Assembly (NCBI GenBank): GCA_050181295.1
Contig: JBFXDI010000044.1
Span: 1 to 28,455, forward strand
Reading direction: 5' to 3'
Source: JBFXDI01 sp050181295
GTDB taxonomy: Bacteria; Pseudomonadota; Alphaproteobacteria; Rhizobiales; Aestuariivirgaceae
DNA length: 28,455 nucleotides
This document shows, one piece after another, positions 15,083-22,362 of this stretch. The number at the start of each line of letters is the position of its first letter. The first letter of the stretch is position 1. The translations under genes were made by a program, and so were the position numbers. Under the pieces are notes generated by a model, which made no database searches, was not told the DNA's origin, and saw only the letters and a list, made by a program, of their open reading frames with translations.

Positions 15083-15959
15083 GGTTCTGCACCTGCTCGC
15101 GCAACTGGTCGATGACGGTCTTGAGCTCGAGCCCCATGCGCGTCAGCTCGCGGCCCGACGACTTGGAGCAGAGCGTGTTGGCCTCGCGGTTGAACTCCTG
15201 CGCCAGGAAATCGAATCGCCGGCCCGCCGGCTCCTTGTCCACGAGCAGATCACGCCCGGCCGACACATGCGCGTCAAGCCGGTCGAGCTCCTCCTGAATA
15301 TCGGCGCGCTGGGCGAGGAAGACCGCCTCCTGATGCAGCCGGTCCGGATCGAGCGACGGGATCGCCTCGAGAATGCGGGCGATGTCGGCCGCAAGCTTCT
15401 GGCGGATGGCCTCGGGCGCCCGCTCCGGACAGGCGCGGGCGGATGCCGTCAGCGCCTCGATGCGCTGAAGCTGGCCTTCGATGACGGTCTTCAGGCGCGC
15501 GCCCTCGGCCTTGCGGGCTTCCGACAAGCTCAGAAGCGCCGCCTCGAAGCTTTTAAGCATGGCCGCGTTCCGCGTGGCGGCGGCCGCCTCGTCAGGCTCG
15601 GGCTCGGCCACCTCCAGCACCCCCCTCAGCGCCAAAAGCCCTTCGATCCTCACCGGCTCGGCGCCGAGACGCGCGCGAAGGGTTTCGGAAATCTCCACCA
15701 CCCTCTCCAGCACGGCCTCATTGACCTTCAGGTTGGCGCCCAGCGGCTCCCGCACGGCGAGCGTGACCTGAAGGTTGCCGCGCTTGCAGTGGCGCGCCAC
15801 CGCCTCGCGGGCCGGCAACTCCAGCGCCTCGTAGCCTGGCGGCAGCCGCAGCCGCATGTCGAGGCCGCGGCCGTTGACGCTCTTCACCTCCCAATGCCAC
15901 GTCACGTCCCCGCAGGCGCCGTCGGCCCGCGCGAAGCCCGTCATGCTGGATACGCTCAT
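15075..15959 (-). CDS. yicC: YicC-family endoribonuclease
   Basis: A 294-residue YicC/YloC protein. The N-terminal half begins with the family hallmark MTGFARADG and continues with WEVKSVNGRGLDMRLRLP. The C-terminal half carries the conserved EEAxRLDAH-like helix (here QEELDRLDAHVSAGRDLL), GRRFDFLAQEFNREANTLCSKS and LKTVIDQLREQVQNLE. E. coli YicC has been reported as an endoribonuclease; the role in this organism is inferred from family. Start at ATG 15959, with a weak GGCGGGG-type ribosome site. It overlaps gmk by 8 bases, so the two are coupled. It follows rplI by 95 bases on the same strand, where I see no terminator. Confidence 0.93.
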
Positions 15960-16054
15960 CGACGCCCCGCCCCGCTATGAGCCACAATTCGACGGAAGCC
16001 AGCGCCACCCGACAGGTGTCCGCGGCATCCGGCTTCCGTTCCCCGTCGCCTGTG

Positions 16055-16645
16055 TCAGCCCTCGGCCTTCTCGCCCTCTTCGTCCTGCTGGTTGGCGAGC
16101 GCCTCCTCCTCGAAGAGCGCCTCGGCGGCGGCAAGCGCCTCCTCGCGCTCGGACATGGTGCCGAGCAGGACCTTGCCCTGCGCCTGCTGCTCGGCCTCCT
16201 CGGCCGTGCGGGCGACATTGATCTTCACCGTGACCGTCACCTCCGGATGGAGCGCTATCTCGACCGGATAGATGCCGATGGTCTTGATCGGGCTGTCGAG
16301 CTGCACCTGGGCGCGTGTGACGGAGACGCCGCTCCCGGAGGCAGCCTCGGCGATGTCGCGGCTGGAGACGGAACCGTAGAGCTGGCCGGATTCGCCAGCC
16401 TGGCGGAGCAGGACGAAGCTCTGGCCGTCGAGATCGCCCGATACGCCCTCCGCCGACTGGCGGCGCTCGGCGTTGCGCGCCTCGAGCGAGGCACGATCGC
16501 GCTCGAACTTCTCCTTGTTGGCGGCCGTGGCGCGGAGCGCCTTGCCCTGGGGCAGGAGGAAATTGCGGGCGAAGCCGTTCTTGACGCGCACGGTTTCGCC
16601 CATGGCGCCGAGCTTGGCCACACGTTCGAGAAGGATCACTTCCAT
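16055..16645 (-). CDS. rplI: 50S ribosomal protein L9
   Basis: A 196-residue L9. The N-terminal rRNA-binding domain is unmistakable: MEVILLERVAKLGAMGETVRVKNGFARNFLLPQGKA in consecutive stretches, with the NFLLP loop. The long connecting helix (ANKEKFERDRASLEARNAERRQ) and the C-terminal domain (GQLYGSVSSRDIAEA, IKTIGIYPVEIALHPEV) follow. It is about 45 residues longer than E. coli L9 because of an acidic C-terminal tail (EAEQQAQ ... QQDEEGEKAEG). I understand such extensions to be common in Rhizobiales. The ribosome site CGGAG precedes ATG 16645. It lies 22 bases after the DUF2232 gene in the rpsF operon. Confidence 0.96.
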   Translation of the reverse strand: MEVILLERVAKLGAMGETVRVKNGFARNFLLPQGKALRATAANKEKFERDRASLEARNAERRQSAEGVSGDLDGQSFVLLRQAGESGQLYGSVSSRDIAEAASGSGVSVTRAQVQLDSPIKTIGIYPVEIALHPEVTVTVKINVARTAEEAEQQAQGKVLLGTMSEREEALAAAEALFEEEALANQQDEEGEKAEG

Positions 16646-16667
16646 GGTCGTTACTCCGGTTTCTCAG

Positions 16668-17639
16668 TCAGGTTGGATTGGCAGGCGGTTTCGAAGCCCT
16701 GGTCCGCAGCGGAAAGGCCATGTCGAGCAGTCCGAGAGCGGCCAGCGGGACGAGCAGAATCCCGCCCAGGAAAGCCAGGGACACGTAGAGAGTCGCCATG
16801 AGAGCGCCTCGCACCTGCGTGCGCTCGATCAGCCCGTGCGCGACGGCGATGCCAAGCACGGCGAAGGCCGCGAAGCCCGCGGCGGCGAAGAGCGAGCCGA
16901 TGAAGCCAAAGGTCCCGGGCAGAAAGGAGGCGGCGAGGATGACAAGCAGAAGCAGCGCGGCCTTGCGGGGAAACCGCATGGCTCCGAAGGACGCGAAAGG
17001 CCGGAGCCCCATCTTGAGCGCGGAAAGTATCGCACTCGCCAGGCGGAAATTCACGAAGAAGATGGCGACCCAAAGCATCGTCGCAACCAGCGGGACTGCA
17101 GCGGCCATGGGCTTCACCAGCGCCTGAAGCCCCTGCTTCTCTTCATCCGACAGGGACGGCGACTGAGCGGCGGCGACCTTCTCGATGTACTGGGCCACTT
17201 GCGCACGGAAGGCATCGAGATCGGGCGCGATGATCAGGAAGGCCACCGCAGTCAATGAGGCTGCGATAACCGCGATCCAGAGGAGAAGCCTTCCCTCTGG
17301 GTACCACTGAAAGCCTTGGAGATCAGCCTCGCCTTCCTCCGAGTTTCCCCCAGATGGCCTGCTCTTAAGCGCTAGCCAGACCAGTGCTGTGGGGCTAGCT
17401 CCGGTGGTTGCGAAGAAGGATACCGACGGCGGCACCCCGACCAGGGACAATATGACGATAGTCCCCGCCAGCGAACCGGCGACCGCCGCTGGGACGCCCC
17501 ATCCGAGGCCGACCAGGAAGATCGGCAGCGGCGAGAGAAAGAACAGCAGCATCGTCAGCGCGGACGGATACAGAAAGGAGGCGTGCAGAACGCACGCCGC
17601 CAAGCCGGCCGCTATGCCAATGACGATCGGGTTGATCAT
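16668..17639 (-). CDS. DUF2232 integral membrane protein
   Basis: A 323-residue protein with about eight hydrophobic segments. Segments begin at residues about 5-60 (IVIGIAAGLAACVLHASF, LTMLLFFLSPLPIFLVGLGW), 115-135, 180-200, 225-245 and 250-300, with a short polar loop (LKSRPSGGNSEEGEADLQG) near the middle. I recognise the DUF2232 family by its place between rpsR and rplI, a conserved alphaproteobacterial arrangement, and by its membrane layout. The molecular function is not established. Start at ATG 17639; GGGGGA stands 13 bases upstream, a weak fit. A UUCG hairpin separates it from rpsR. Confidence 0.85.
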   Translation of the reverse strand: MINPIVIGIAAGLAACVLHASFLYPSALTMLLFFLSPLPIFLVGLGWGVPAAVAGSLAGTIVILSLVGVPPSVSFFATTGASPTALVWLALKSRPSGGNSEEGEADLQGFQWYPEGRLLLWIAVIAASLTAVAFLIIAPDLDAFRAQVAQYIEKVAAAQSPSLSDEEKQGLQALVKPMAAAVPLVATMLWVAIFFVNFRLASAILSALKMGLRPFASFGAMRFPRKAALLLLVILAASFLPGTFGFIGSLFAAAGFAAFAVLGIAVAHGLIERTQVRGALMATLYVSLAFLGGILLVPLAALGLLDMAFPLRTRASKPPANPT

Positions 17640-17709
17640 GGTGCTGGCTGTCCCCCTGGTCCGCTCGCGGACGGGTTAGGAGCGGGTCATCGCCCGCCCC
17701 AACCTTTCA

Positions 17710-17723
17710 GCGCCCGAAGGCGC
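17710..17723 (-). terminator. UUCG-capped hairpin right after rpsR stop
   Basis: On the transcribed strand GCGCC-TTCG-GGCGC forms a five-pair stem closed by a very stable C(UUCG)G tetraloop, starting on the base after the rpsR stop codon. There is no U-tract, so complete termination is unlikely. An RNA-stabilising or attenuating role between abundant S6/S18 and the membrane-protein gene is plausible. Confidence 0.4.
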
Positions 17724-17969
17724 CTATTTGATCAGATACGGCAGAAGGCCGAGGAAGCGGGCGCGCTTGATGGCGAGCGCCAGTTCGCGCTGCTTCTTGG
17801 CCGATACCGCGGTGATGCGCGAAGGCACGATCTTGCCACGCTCGGAAACGAAGCGCTGCAAAAGTTTCGCGTCCTTGTAGTCGATCTTGGGCGCTCCCTC
17901 GCCGCTGAAGGGGCAGCTCTTGCGGCGCCGGAAGAACGGCCGGCGCGCCGGAACCTGCTGGCTCGACAT
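17724..17969 (-). CDS. rpsR: 30S ribosomal protein S18
   Basis: An 81-residue S18, the usual length. Seen: the basic start PARRPFFRRRKSCPFSG, the IDYKDAKLLQRFVSERGKIVPSRITAVSAKKQRELALAIKRAR core in consecutive stretches, and the LLPYLIK end. It binds the 30S platform as a heterodimer with S6. Its ATG shares one base with the rpsF stop (TGATG), so the two partners are translationally coupled, as expected for proteins needed in equal amounts. The lone cysteine of the KSCPF region is retained. There is no sign of a zinc-independent duplicate type here. Confidence 0.97.
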   Translation of the reverse strand: MSSQQVPARRPFFRRRKSCPFSGEGAPKIDYKDAKLLQRFVSERGKIVPSRITAVSAKKQRELALAIKRARFLGLLPYLIK

Positions 17970-18466
17970 CAGTTCGCTCCTTCCGTCTGTTCAAAGCGGC
18001 GCGGGCCGCGCGGACGGTCGTCCCGGTCGCCCCTGTCACCGCCCCTGTCGCCGCCCCTGTCGCCGCGCTCACGGTCGCGGCCGAAGCCGCCCCTGTCGCC
18101 GCGATCACCCCTGTCGCCCCGGTCACCGCGATCATCGCGGCTGCGGCTGAAGCGCAGCACCGCCGAGGGACCTTCCTCGAGCTCTTCCACCTTGAGCGTC
18201 AGGTAGCGGATAACGTCCTCGTTGATAGACATCTGGCGCTCCATCTCCTTGACCGCCGGCGGCGGCGCGTCGAGGTTCATGAGCGTGTAGTGGGCCTTGC
18301 GGTTCTTGCGGATGCGGTAGGTGAGCGTCTTGACGCCCCAGTATTCGGTCTTGCCGACCTTGCCGCCATTTTCCTCGATGACGGTCTTGAACTGCTGCGT
18401 CAGAGCGTCGACCTGCGCATTGGTGACATCCTGGCGCACCATGAAAACGTGCTCGTACAACGGCAT
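17969..18466 (-). CDS. rpsF: 30S ribosomal protein S6 with DRG-repeat tail
   Basis: A 165-residue S6. Residues 1-100 are the normal ferredoxin-like fold (MPLYEHVFMVRQD, EENGGKVGKTEYWGVKTLTY, KAHYTLMNLDAP, INEDVIRYLTLKVEE). Residues about 105-155 are a low-complexity tail of DRG and GGDRG repeats, rich in Arg, Asp and Gly, that extends the protein well past the length of E. coli S6. Rhizobial S6 proteins often have charged tails, but this one is strikingly regular. The ATG at 18466 is used because MPLYEHVF is the family start; an upstream TTG in frame lacks support. It is the first gene of the operon, with a leader of about 185 bases. Confidence 0.95.
   Translation of the reverse strand: MPLYEHVFMVRQDVTNAQVDALTQQFKTVIEENGGKVGKTEYWGVKTLTYRIRKNRKAHYTLMNLDAPPPAVKEMERQMSINEDVIRYLTLKVEELEEGPSAVLRFSRSRDDRGDRGDRGDRGDRGGFGRDRERGDRGGDRGGDRGDRDDRPRGPRRFEQTEGAN
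18017..18142. repeat. Tandem GAC-AGG-GG(C/T)-type repeat inside rpsF
   Basis: An imperfect tandem array of about nine-base units encoding Asp-Arg-Gly, seen on the + strand as repeated CCCCTGTCGCCG and CCCCTGTCACCG. It encodes residues about 109-150 of S6. Unit length is a multiple of three, so slippage would change the tail length without breaking the frame. Confidence 0.8.
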
Positions 18467-18522
18467 GGAAGAAAGCCTTTCCAAAACGATTCAACGTCGC
18501 AAGCCCTTCGGCGCCAAGCCTC

Positions 18523-18548
18523 TTCCGAGCCACCTGGAAGGCTCGGAA
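18523..18548 (-). promoter_or_regulatory. Nine-pair hairpin in rpsF leader
   Basis: TTCCGAGCC and GGCTCGGAA (18523-18531 and 18540-18548) form a perfect nine-pair stem with an eight-base loop, about 60 bases before the rpsF start. The leader of rpsF in many bacteria carries an S6:S18-binding RNA that represses the operon. This hairpin and the GGCGCC segment following it in the RNA are candidates for such an element, but I could not match the published motif with certainty. Confidence 0.4.
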
Positions 18549-18597
18549 ACGGATCCTCGAAAGAGCGGAGACACGGGCGGACGGATCGCTTGATCCT

Positions 18598-18618
18598 GCC
18601 ATGGGATAGTCCCATGGC
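18598..18618 (-). promoter_or_regulatory. Perfect nine-pair hairpin with triloop in rpsF leader
   Basis: GCCATGGGA and TCCCATGGC arms surround a three-base loop, giving a nearly perfect 21-bp palindrome about 35 bases into the predicted transcript. As DNA it could be an operator; as RNA it is a stable hairpin. Its function is not evident. Confidence 0.45.
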
Positions 18619-18658
18619 CCGCCGTTCAGCCTCCGGCCGGAAGTCGCTTGCGGGGCGG

Positions 18659-18686
18659 GTTATACAGGAAACCGGCACCAAGGCAA
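18659..18686 (-). promoter_or_regulatory. Candidate promoter of the rpsF operon
   Basis: Read on the minus strand: TTGCCT (18681-18686), a 16-base spacer and TATAAC (18659-18664). Transcription would start near 18652, leaving about 185 bases of leader before rpsF. Match to consensus is four of six in the -35 and five of six in the -10. Confidence 0.5.
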
Positions 18687-18776
18687 GCGCGCAGGGCATG
18701 CCGCCTTGCACGGTGGCGGGGTTGCCGGCCCGAGGAAACCTTCGCAGGATGCAGCCCCAACGCCCAAGGTTTCAGC

Positions 18777-19256
18777 ATGCCAGAGAAGCGCATCATCGCC
18801 TTCGATCCGCTCGAGCTGCCGGAAAGCAACCGGACCACGCTTCCCGAGCCCTTCGGGTCCGGGAACCAGAGCCGCACAAACCGGCGGCTCGGCGATCATT
18901 CGGGCCTCAAGAACTACGGCGTCAACCTCACTCGCATTCTGCCGGGCGGCCAATCCTCGTATCTCCATGCCCACTCGCGCCAGGATGAGTTCGTCTATGT
19001 GCTTGAGGGCGAGGCCGTGCTCGAAACGGACAACGGCGAGCAGATCCTGCGGCCGGGCATGTGTGTCGGCTTTCCTGCCGGCACCGGCGAGGCGCACCGG
19101 TTTCTCAATCGAACCGAAGGCGACGTCCTCCTGCTGGTCATCGGAGACCGCACGCAAGGCGACGAGGTGAGCTACCCCGACATCGATCTTCACGGCACAT
19201 ACGGGCCGGACGGACGCTTCCGGTTCACCCGCAAGGACGGCACGCCCTACGACTGA
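18777..19256 (+). CDS. Cupin-domain protein
   Basis: A 159-residue single-domain cupin. The first cupin motif is YLHAHSRQDEFVYVLEGEAVL with metal-ligand candidates H64, H66 and E71. The second is the GFPAGTGEAHRF segment with H107, so the metal site looks complete. Single cupins of this sort include isomerases, dioxygenases and sugar-binding proteins, and no specific reaction can be assigned. Start at ATG 18777 with AAGG seven bases upstream; the frame is open for 43 more codons upstream but lies in the rpsF promoter region and is unlike the family. It overlaps the convergent oxidoreductase gene by 10 bases (19247-19256). Confidence 0.85.
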   Translation: MPEKRIIAFDPLELPESNRTTLPEPFGSGNQSRTNRRLGDHSGLKNYGVNLTRILPGGQSSYLHAHSRQDEFVYVLEGEAVLETDNGEQILRPGMCVGFPAGTGEAHRFLNRTEGDVLLLVIGDRTQGDEVSYPDIDLHGTYGPDGRFRFTRKDGTPYD

Positions 19257-19831
19257 GCGCCGACGCTGAAAAATCCCGACGCCAGGGTTCTCGCCGTCTC
19301 AAGGTGTCCTTCACGGACCTCCGGACTTTCGTCGACGTCGAAGAGGATCTTCAGCTCGGACTCGGGGATGCCGCAGTACTCCATCATGCCGACGAGGAGT
19401 TGCGTGCGCATGGCGGTATCGTAGCCGCGCTTGCGGTAGGACTCCTGCGAGCCGGAGGCCGTGGCGATGAGCAGGGCCCTCCGATGCGGCAGCTTGCGGG
19501 CGCCATAGGCCCAGCCGTTGTTCCAGACTCGATCGATCCAGCCCTTGGTGGTGGCGGGCACCGACCACCACCACACCGGAAACACGAAGCAGAGCGCGTC
19601 GTTGCGCGCGATACGCGCCTGCTCCTCGAGCACCCTGTCGCTGTAGCGCTTGTCGGGATCGGACCAGTCAGGCTCGTCCTCGCTCGGCAGGCGCGGATCA
19701 AAACCCTCGGCCCGAAGATCGGCGAGCTCGGCGCGGTGACCAGCCTCCGCAAGCCCCGCAAGAACGCTGTCGAGCACCGCGCCGCCGAAAGAAGAGCGCC
19801 GCGGATGGTCGAAAACCACGAGCACGTTCAT
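19247..19831 (-). CDS. NQO/MdaB-type NAD(P)H oxidoreductase (flavodoxin fold)
   Basis: A 194-residue flavoprotein of the NAD(P)H quinone oxidoreductase family. Seen: an N-terminal MNVLVVFDHPRRSSFGGAVL strand-loop-helix that binds the flavin phosphate, DLRAEGFDPRL, the FVFPVWWWSVPATTKGWIDRVW flavin/substrate region, and the glycine-poor LLIATASGSQESY strand typical of the C-terminal half. Such enzymes carry out two-electron reduction of quinones or act on drugs and nitro compounds. The start ATG at 19831 has GGAGG seven bases upstream; the open frame runs much further back, through the opposite-strand gene at 19964, but that is a shadow. It is divergent from 19964 and convergent with the cupin gene. 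Confidence 0.9.
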   Translation of the reverse strand: MNVLVVFDHPRRSSFGGAVLDSVLAGLAEAGHRAELADLRAEGFDPRLPSEDEPDWSDPDKRYSDRVLEEQARIARNDALCFVFPVWWWSVPATTKGWIDRVWNNGWAYGARKLPHRRALLIATASGSQESYRKRGYDTAMRTQLLVGMMEYCGIPESELKILFDVDESPEVREGHLETARTLASGFFSVGAQS

Positions 19832-19963
19832 GGACACCCCTCCGGTCCTGCCTCGCCGACTATCGATGAGGAAAAGCAGCCTTGTCCAGAGCGCCTTACA
19901 GCCATCGTTCCGCCGTACTTCGATGGCGCATTGGCGCCCAGTTCCACCCCGGAAAGTTCGAAT

Positions 19964-20710
19964 ATGAGTCTCTCTACCCGCCCCTGGCGCGAAGTCGGGC
20001 TGCAGATGCTGGCGACCGTGATGATCCCGCTCACGATCGCGGGCTCGGGCCTCTATTACACGCGCTGGCAGCAGAACCTGAACGACCTGAAGACCATGAT
20101 CGATCTCGTCAGCGACCAGAGCGCCGAGCGCCGGAAATACGGGGTCGCGATGTTCGAGTACCTGCTCAAGAACGACAAGGTGCCGGTCGAGTTCGTGACG
20201 GCGCAGATCGACTACGCGAATTCCTCCGCCGACAAGGACCTCCTGCCGCTCATGGAGACCGCGCTTCTGAAGGCCAGCGAGGAGAACGCTAACGTGGCGG
20301 CGGTCTTCAAGGAGGCGCTCGACCGGCTGCCGAGCCGCCTCTTCATCCACGTGCTGGACGAGAGCCAGCGCGGCTGCGTGAGGACGCTCCTCAACGCCGT
20401 CAAGGACGCCGACAAGGCGACGATCGCCGTGCCCTCCGTCGTGCAGGCGACCTGGGGCGGCAAAGCCCATGAACTCCGGGTGCTGCGGGAGAGCGACATG
20501 GCGCGGGCGCAGAAGCTCGCCGGGATATTCCAGTCGCTCGGGCTCGAGGTGAAGATCGTCGATCTCTCCTCCTCCTGGGACGGCGCCAAGGCTGTGCGGC
20601 CCAACACCTTCGAGATCTGGCTCGGATCGGGGTCCCTGCCCCAGGCCTGCAGCGGCTCGGCGACCGACGCCCGGGCGCCTTCGTCTCCAGAAGAGCCCGT
20701 CCCGAACTGA
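19964..20710 (+). CDS. Unrecognised membrane-anchored protein
   Basis: A 248-residue protein that I do not recognise. Residues about 12-32 (GLQMLATVMIPLTIAGSGLYY) form one likely membrane helix near the N-terminus. The next part (about 33-145) is helical and charged (LKTMIDLVSDQSAERRKYG, FEYLLKNDKVP). The C-terminal part (about 150-230) has a beta-alpha-beta character (HELRVLRESDMARAQKLAGI, LGLEVKIVDLSSSWDGA) that loosely recalls LytR_C or SPOR-like periplasmic domains, which is a guess. The topology is probably one helix with the bulk on the far side of the membrane. Start at ATG 19964 with GGAAAG seven bases upstream. The paiB-like gene begins 28 bases after its stop. Confidence 0.75.
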   Translation: MSLSTRPWREVGLQMLATVMIPLTIAGSGLYYTRWQQNLNDLKTMIDLVSDQSAERRKYGVAMFEYLLKNDKVPVEFVTAQIDYANSSADKDLLPLMETALLKASEENANVAAVFKEALDRLPSRLFIHVLDESQRGCVRTLLNAVKDADKATIAVPSVVQATWGGKAHELRVLRESDMARAQKLAGIFQSLGLEVKIVDLSSSWDGAKAVRPNTFEIWLGSGSLPQACSGSATDARAPSSPEEPVPN

Positions 20711-20738
20711 TCGCCTTTACGACAGGACAATCAAGGCC

Positions 20739-21386
20739 ATGTATCAGCCGCAGCATCACAGAGAAGACAGGCTCGACGTCCAGCACGCGCTCATCCGCGC
20801 GCATCCTCTCGGCACACTGGTCACCCTTGGCTCCGGCGGCCTCTTCGCCACGCAGGTCCCGATGATCCTCGATGCAGGCGAGGGCCCGCACGGAACGCTG
20901 CACGCCCACATCGCGCGCGCCAATCCGCAGTGGAAGGATTTTGACCCCTCGGTGGAGGCGCTCGTGATCTTCCAGGGTCCTGAGCGCTACATCACCCCTT
21001 CGTGGTATGCGACCAAGGCCACGACCGGAAAGGTCGTGCCGACCTGGAACTACGCCACAGTCCACGCCTACGGGCTGCTCAGGATCATCGAGGACCGCGC
21101 GTGGCTCGCGGCGCAGATCCAGGCCCTTACCCAGGCACACGAGTCGCAGCGCCCCGCGCCCTGGTCGGTGACGGACGCGCCCGAGCCCTTCATCGAAGCG
21201 CAGTTGCGCGGCATCGTCGGCTTCGAGATTCCCATCAGCCGCATCGAGGGAAAGTGGAAGGTCAGCCAGAACCGGCCGGAAGCCGATCGCCAGGGCGTGA
21301 TCGCGGGACTTTCGGCGAGCGACGATACGGAAGCGCTGGAGATGGCCGACCTCGTCCGGAGGAACGGAAGCCCGGTGGCCTCGTAG
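20739..21386 (+). CDS. PaiB-type FMN-binding protein
   Basis: A 215-residue protein of the FMN-binding negative transcriptional regulator (PaiB) family, split-barrel flavin fold. Hallmarks are MYQPQHHREDRLDVQHALI at the start and the long conserved GPERYITPSWYATK, GKVVPTWNYATVHAYG stretch at about 82-114. These are followed by the IVGFEIPISRIEGKWKVSQNRP block (about 157-178). Bacillus PaiB was described as a repressor of sporulation and protease genes; outside Bacillus the role is unclear and a flavin-dependent enzyme is equally possible. ATG at 20739 with AGG and AAGG upstream. The stop is 4 bases from the convergent threonine-dehydratase-like gene. Confidence 0.9.
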   Translation: MYQPQHHREDRLDVQHALIRAHPLGTLVTLGSGGLFATQVPMILDAGEGPHGTLHAHIARANPQWKDFDPSVEALVIFQGPERYITPSWYATKATTGKVVPTWNYATVHAYGLLRIIEDRAWLAAQIQALTQAHESQRPAPWSVTDAPEPFIEAQLRGIVGFEIPISRIEGKWKVSQNRPEADRQGVIAGLSASDDTEALEMADLVRRNGSPVAS

Positions 21387-21390
21387 CGGC

Positions 21391-22362
21391 TCAGGGATTG
21401 GGCGTGCCGCCCTGCAGCACGGTGGCGAACTTGCCGGCGTCGATATTGCCGCCGGAGAGAACCACCCCGACGCGCTTGCCTTTCATCACCGCGCGCTCTT
21501 GCATGAGGGCGGCAAGCGCCGCGGCGCCTGCGCCCTCGGCGACATTGTGCGTGGTGCCATAGAGGAGCCGCATGGCCTCTGCGACCTCGTCCTCGGCGAC
21601 CTCCACGATCCGGTCGGCGCCGGCATTGATGAGGTCGACGGCGGCCGGATCGGGCCCCCGCACCGCCATGCCGTCCGCGAAGGTCGAGGCAGAGTTGGTG
21701 GGGACCGGCCGTCCGGCCTTGAAGGAGAGCGCATAGGCGTTAGCCCGGTCGGACACGACGCCCACCACCTTCGTCGGAAGGTTCAGCATGTCGCGCACCG
21801 CGATCACCCCGCAGATGCCGGAACCGAGGCCGATCGGCACATAGACGGCATCGAGGGCGCCGGCGGAGGAGAAGAGCTCGTGCGCATAGGTCGCGACGCC
21901 CACGACAAGGTCCGGCTGGAAGGAGGCCACCATGTCGAGCCCGCGCTCCCTGGCGATCCGCTCGGCTTCTGCCTTCGCGGCATCAAAGTCGCTCCCGATC
22001 TCGATGAGTTCGGCGCCGAGCGCCCGCATGGCCGCGTTCTTCTCGGCCGAATTGCACTCCGGGACCACGACGGTCGCCGGTATGCCCTCGCGGCGCGCGG
22101 CAAAGGGGATAGATTGCCCGTGGTTGCCGCGGGTGGCGGTGATGACGCCCCGCGTCAGGCCGCGCTCGCGCCGCCGCCGCATATGCACGAGCCCACCCCT
22201 GACCTTGAAGGCGCCGGTCGGCGTGTGGTTCTCGTGCTTGACCCATACCTCCGCGCCGGCGCGGGCCGAGAGCAGCGGCCAGACGAACTGCGGCGTCGGC
22301 GGCATGGCGGCATAGACGATCTCGCGGGCGGCGTCGAACTCGGAAGGGGAGAACACCCTCAT
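21391..22362 (-). CDS. Threonine/serine dehydratase-like PLP enzyme
   Basis: A 323-residue fold-type II PLP enzyme. Seen: the PLP lysine in HTPTGAFKVRGG (K53), the TRGNHGQS substrate loop (78-85), the phosphate loop PIGLGSGICG (about 176-185), and HNVAEGAGAAALAAL near the C-terminus. There is no ACT domain, so it resembles catabolic rather than biosynthetic, isoleucine-inhibited dehydratases. It may act on threonine, serine or a related hydroxy-amino acid. The start at ATG 22362 is preferred because it overlaps the stop of the upstream gene as ATGA; another ATG lies three codons earlier. It is the last gene of the PQQ-dehydrogenase operon, an unusual partner for such an enzyme. Confidence 0.88.
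   Translation of the reverse strand: MRVFSPSEFDAAREIVYAAMPPTPQFVWPLLSARAGAEVWVKHENHTPTGAFKVRGGLVHMRRRRERGLTRGVITATRGNHGQSIPFAARREGIPATVVVPECNSAEKNAAMRALGAELIEIGSDFDAAKAEAERIARERGLDMVASFQPDLVVGVATYAHELFSSAGALDAVYVPIGLGSGICGVIAVRDMLNLPTKVVGVVSDRANAYALSFKAGRPVPTNSASTFADGMAVRGPDPAAVDLINAGADRIVEVAEDEVAEAMRLLYGTTHNVAEGAGAAALAALMQERAVMKGKRVGVVLSGGNIDAGKFATVLQGGTPNP

Larger units (their letters stand above)
18467..18776. other. Divergent intergenic region rpsF / cupin gene
   Basis: A 310-base gene-free stretch between the divergent rpsF and cupin start codons. On the minus strand it holds a plausible promoter (18659-18686) and a leader with two perfect hairpins (18598-18618 and 18523-18548). On the plus strand I can only see the ribosome site AAGG before the cupin ATG. 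It marks the junction between conserved ribosomal genes and the accessory block. Confidence 0.7.

Noticed and set aside
18017..18142. Regular repeats that could suggest a CRISPR array or minisatellite
   Set aside because: Units are about nine bases, without unique spacers, and lie in frame within rpsF, where they encode the S6 tail.
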